A stretch of DNA of 34,528 bases from Croceivirga sp. (GTDB taxonomy: Bacteria > Bacteroidota > Bacteroidia > Flavobacteriales > Flavobacteriaceae), in contig JANQSA010000005.1 in NCBI GenBank assembly GCA_028284285.1, positions 1 to 34,528 of the forward strand, read 5' to 3'. The stretch's first letter is position 1; each line of letters starts with the position of its first letter. Shown piece after piece: positions 33,201-34,528 of this stretch. The notes beneath the pieces are model-generated. The model ran no database searches, was not told the DNA's origin, and was given only the letters and a program-made list of their open reading frames with translations. A program made the translations under genes and the position numbers.

Positions 33201-34528
33201 GAGCAACATCTGCTGTAATGGTAGGAGCAAGATCATCATCAATAATAGTCAACGTCCTGAAATAAGGTAAGGACCAAACTCCTGTATCCGTGCGTACACG
33301 TAATTCAATCACATAATCCGCACTCAAGGTGTTATAGGTGGAGAAGTCTGTCATTGGTGTGCTTGCGTTATGAATTTCTGTTTCAATAGGGTCTCCGGCC
33401 CCATTGTCAATGCGTTGGGTAACAATCCATTGGTTTTCCACCAGGGTTCTGCCAAAGGGGTCTACGGAATTGTTCTCGATAGTAATCGTCATAGCACCTG
33501 AATGTGTTTCCAGGAGATCAGGTTGGATATTAAATTGGGCCAAGGGTAGATCATCATCACCCGCCACAGCAGAAGCTTTTTCTACATAGACACTGGCGGG
33601 GTTACTCCATGTCCCCTGATGGTCTTGTACGGTAAGCATAATCAGGTATTGCCCATCCGGTAACCCGACCGGATTGAATTGGCCATTGGTCCAGTCGTTC
33701 TGTACATTGGCATCAACGGACTTCCATTGCCATAGCGATTGTGCAATTCCGTTGTTGGCACCACCATCCAAATCATACGATGTATTGTTCAAGGTTCCCG
33801 TACCGGGATTGTAGTTAAAACTGGCAACAGGTCTTCTGTGGAAGTACAGTATGGAAGGTGCGGTTGGTAGTTCTTCAAAAGTAAAAGAATACTTCCCGGG
33901 CTTTTCATAAAATTCGGGGACATCTTCCAAAAAGAGTTCGTGCCATGATACACGGCCTTCATCATTAGCAAAATACGTTTCATCATGGCTGATTTTCCAT
34001 CTTCCGCCCGGAAAGTTGGCATTGGCGGTATTGGTTTTCATTTCTGTGGGGGTCACATTGATCTCAACACTGGTTCCAGCGATGAAGAAATCCCCTTCGG
34101 TAACTGAGGCAAACTGATATTGATCAAAGATATACTGAGCCATTGCCTCTATCCAGACAGGCCAACTCCCGGAATCTCTATTGATAAAGGTTCCCTTATT
34201 ATTGTTCTGGAAGATAAATCTTTCGAATTGGGCTTGATTCGCATTAACCCCCCATCCTAAATAATGGATATCCTCATTGATGGTTCGCATCAAAATTTCC
34301 GATAAATCCGCATCGTTGTCAAAATCGGCTACTTCTTGATCGTCCAAATTCACGTTGAACCGCATAGCACTATTTCGCCATTGTGGTTCACGCAAAACAT
34401 CTTTAAACTTTTTTAAACTAAGCGTAGTCACCTCTATATTTCTAAAGGTGGCTGCAGGCTGACTATTGGAAAAGAAACCATAACTGCCGGTAATTGGCGA
34501 TGGTGCATCAAAATCCACCACCAATACA
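30232..34528 (-). CDS. Giant T9SS surface protein with DxDxDG repeat array and type B sorting domain, 5'-truncated by window edge
   Basis: At least 1431 residues; the frame stays open at base 34528 with no start, so the N-terminus lies outside. Numbering from the codon at 34524: residues 1-210 are of unrecognised type (PGGRW, EGRVSWHELF, FHRRPVASFNY). Residues about 220-540 are Ig/PKD-like modules, about 540-820 are cadherin/VCBS-like repeats (VLFNDKYD, NGNVATND, GTFEYIHNGEEDT), and about 820-1340 are DNDGTPD-type calcium-binding thrombospondin-3-like repeats. The last about 85 are a gliding-motility-associated type B C-terminal domain (TPNGDGMNDSW, VKVFNRWGNPVFE, LPPGSYMYIIDLG). Such proteins cross the outer membrane by T9SS and act as surface adhesins, SprB being the model. 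It is followed by a PorP/SprF gene, its likely export partner. Adhesion target unknown. Confidence 0.92.
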   Translation of the reverse strand, partial: VLVVDFDAPSPITGSYGFFSNSQPAATFRNIEVTTLSLKKFKDVLREPQWRNSAMRFNVNLDDQEVADFDNDADLSEILMRTINEDIHYLGWGVNANQAQFERFIFQNNNKGTFINRDSGSWPVWIEAMAQYIFDQYQFASVTEGDFFIAGTSVEINVTPTEMKTNTANANFPGGRWKISHDETYFANDEGRVSWHELFLEDVPEFYEKPGKYSFTFEELPTAPSILYFHRRPVASFNYNPGTGTLNNTSYDLDGGANNGIAQSLWQWKSVDANVQNDWTNGQFNPVGLPDGQYLIMLTVQDHQGTWSNPASVYVEKASAVAGDDDLPLAQFNIQPDLLETHSGAMTITIENNSVDPFGRTLVENQWIVTQRIDNGAGDPIETEIHNASTPMTDFSTYNTLSADYVIELRVRTDTGVWSLPYFRTLTIIDDDLAPTITADVAPGAITTDDDIQLTFQDEAAGSGFDVQRYALVQSASIPLDDDNRWTSWSNSQSKTVSFSSGGTGWYIHARARDNAGNLATESFGPYNLTLIVAAEDDLELVPEDGVSAPIDVLFNDKYDITNTPSITIVAQGAKGNAVVNGDNRVVYTPNENAFGEDRITYELDDNGTTDTATIIMSIQPSDDPPVAVADVFEVDEGATFNGNVATNDIEVDEDTRIYHLVDSPTEATSFTLNTDGTFEYIHNGEEDTNDSFTYNFEDANSFSATVTVTLTINPVNDLPEGGDITLDVVEDVPYSFSNTDFIFTDVDTGDSFNGIQVISLPLSGTLVYNGNPVAENAIIDDVTNLVYTTGAGEFGADYTTFGFKVKDSEDALSSNTYTNTITALEDTDGDGDPNTTDTDDDNDGTPDSEDAFPTDPNEDTDTDNDGTGDNADTDDDNDGTPDTEDAFPTDPNEDTDTDSDGTGDNADTDDDNDGTPDTEDAFPTNPHEDTDTDSDGTGDNADTDDDNDGTPDSEDAFPTDPHEDTDTDSDGTGDNADTDDDNDGTPDSEDAFPTDPNEDTDTDSDGTGDNADTDDDNDGTPDSEDAFPTDPTEDTDADGDGTGDNADTDDDNDGTPDSEDAFPTDPHEDTDTDNDGTGDNADTDDDNDGTPDSEDAFPTDPNEDTDTDNDGTGDNADTDDDNDDTPDSEDAFPTDPNEDTDTDSDGTGDNADTDDDNDGTPDTEDAFPLDANEDTDTDQDGVGDNADADADNDGVPDTEDAFPNDPMESSDVDGDGIGDNADPDDNNDGIEDIDSDGDGLGDDVDTDDDNDGVPDTEDAFPTDPMEDTDTDGDGTGDNADTDDDNDGYPDAMEAEFGTDLKDSTSFPADNDGDGIPDSNDEDDDNDGIPDWEDTFPFSSEPEIVAAEALTPNGDGMNDSWMVPGIENYPNNRVKVFNRWGNPVFETVSYRNDWEGFYKNNNERLPPGSYMYIIDLGNGSAPIQGWIYINY
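30520..32055 (-). repeat. Tandem thrombospondin-3-like array, 105-bp units in exact register
   Basis: The codons for EDAF recur at 105-bp intervals with their plus-strand anchor ending at 31980, 31875, 31770, 31665, 31560, 31455, 31350, 31245, 31140, 31035 and 30930: eleven units in perfect register, 35 residues each. The next copy is 174 bp away because of a 23-residue insertion. Flanking units are degenerate. Adjacent units are very similar in DNA, including at silent positions, which suggests recent duplication or homogenisation. Protein-level calcium binding is inferred from the DxDxDG motif. Confidence 0.9.

Overview
The window reads as a chromosomal segment of a marine-type Flavobacteriaceae (Bacteroidota), of the Muricauda/Maribacter/Zobellia kind. 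Support for this: a type B C-terminal sorting domain for type IX secretion (T9SS) next to a PorP/SprF-type protein, bacillithiol synthesis (bshA), a GH3/beta-lactamase fusion, THUMP-like methyltransferase and DUF4159 families typical of the phylum, TAnnTTTG-type -7 boxes, and near absence of Shine-Dalgarno sequences. The family level is inferred from gene content; I cannot name a species. No rRNA, tRNA, CRISPR array, transposase or phage gene was seen.

Layout. (1) 1-1149: 3'-truncated secreted SGNH hydrolase with a bacterial Ig-like domain and calcium-type DxDxDG repeats. (2) 1379-4255: OmpA-family porin; then a small lipoprotein gene abutting bshA, downstream of a large secreted GH3 + serine beta-lactamase fusion (4284-7196). 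(3) 7290-12226, all minus: SPOR-amidase, MlaD/MCE protein, membrane 4Fe-4S dicluster protein, CCG-domain Fe-S protein and a 160-aa conserved protein, probably one or two transcription units reading away from lptD. (4) 12346-15063: lptD, divergent from the amidase. (5) 15213-18512: ridA, facing a sugar-metabolism cluster pfkA-gap-GlcNAc kinase with a strong hairpin between gap and the kinase. (6) 18642-23084: very large TamB-like protein, divergent from tsaD and rsmE (23165-25064). (7) 25065-25529: the only gene-free stretch over 300 bp, filled partly with degenerate 7-bp-periodic repeats. (8) 25530-29287: DUF1223 protein, divergent from a DUF4159 / AI-2E exporter-like / THUMP-like methyltransferase operon. 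(9) 29324-34528: PorP/SprF-like outer-membrane protein downstream of a 5'-truncated giant surface protein with an 11-unit, 105-bp-register DxDxDG repeat array and a T9SS type B sorting domain.

How the genes work together. The dominant theme is the cell envelope: LPS delivery (LptD), phospholipid/MCE transport (MlaD), outer-membrane assembly (TamB-like), peptidoglycan cleavage and recycling (SPOR-amidase, GH3/NagZ-like domain, GlcNAc kinase), peptidoglycan anchoring (OmpA), and T9SS surface display (both ends). The remainder is core metabolism and RNA modification (gap, pfkA, ridA, tsaD, rsmE) and thiol redox (bshA).

The points I find most worth a second look are the heptanucleotide-periodic intergenic repeats at two separated loci; the constant 16-26 nt distance between -7 boxes and start codons for six gene heads; a 21-bp hairpin ending 3 nt before the GlcNAc kinase start codon; a TamB-like gene whose signal-anchor coding sequence starts upstream of any ATG/GTG/TTG; and the MCE/Fe-S electron-transfer/unknown-protein module.
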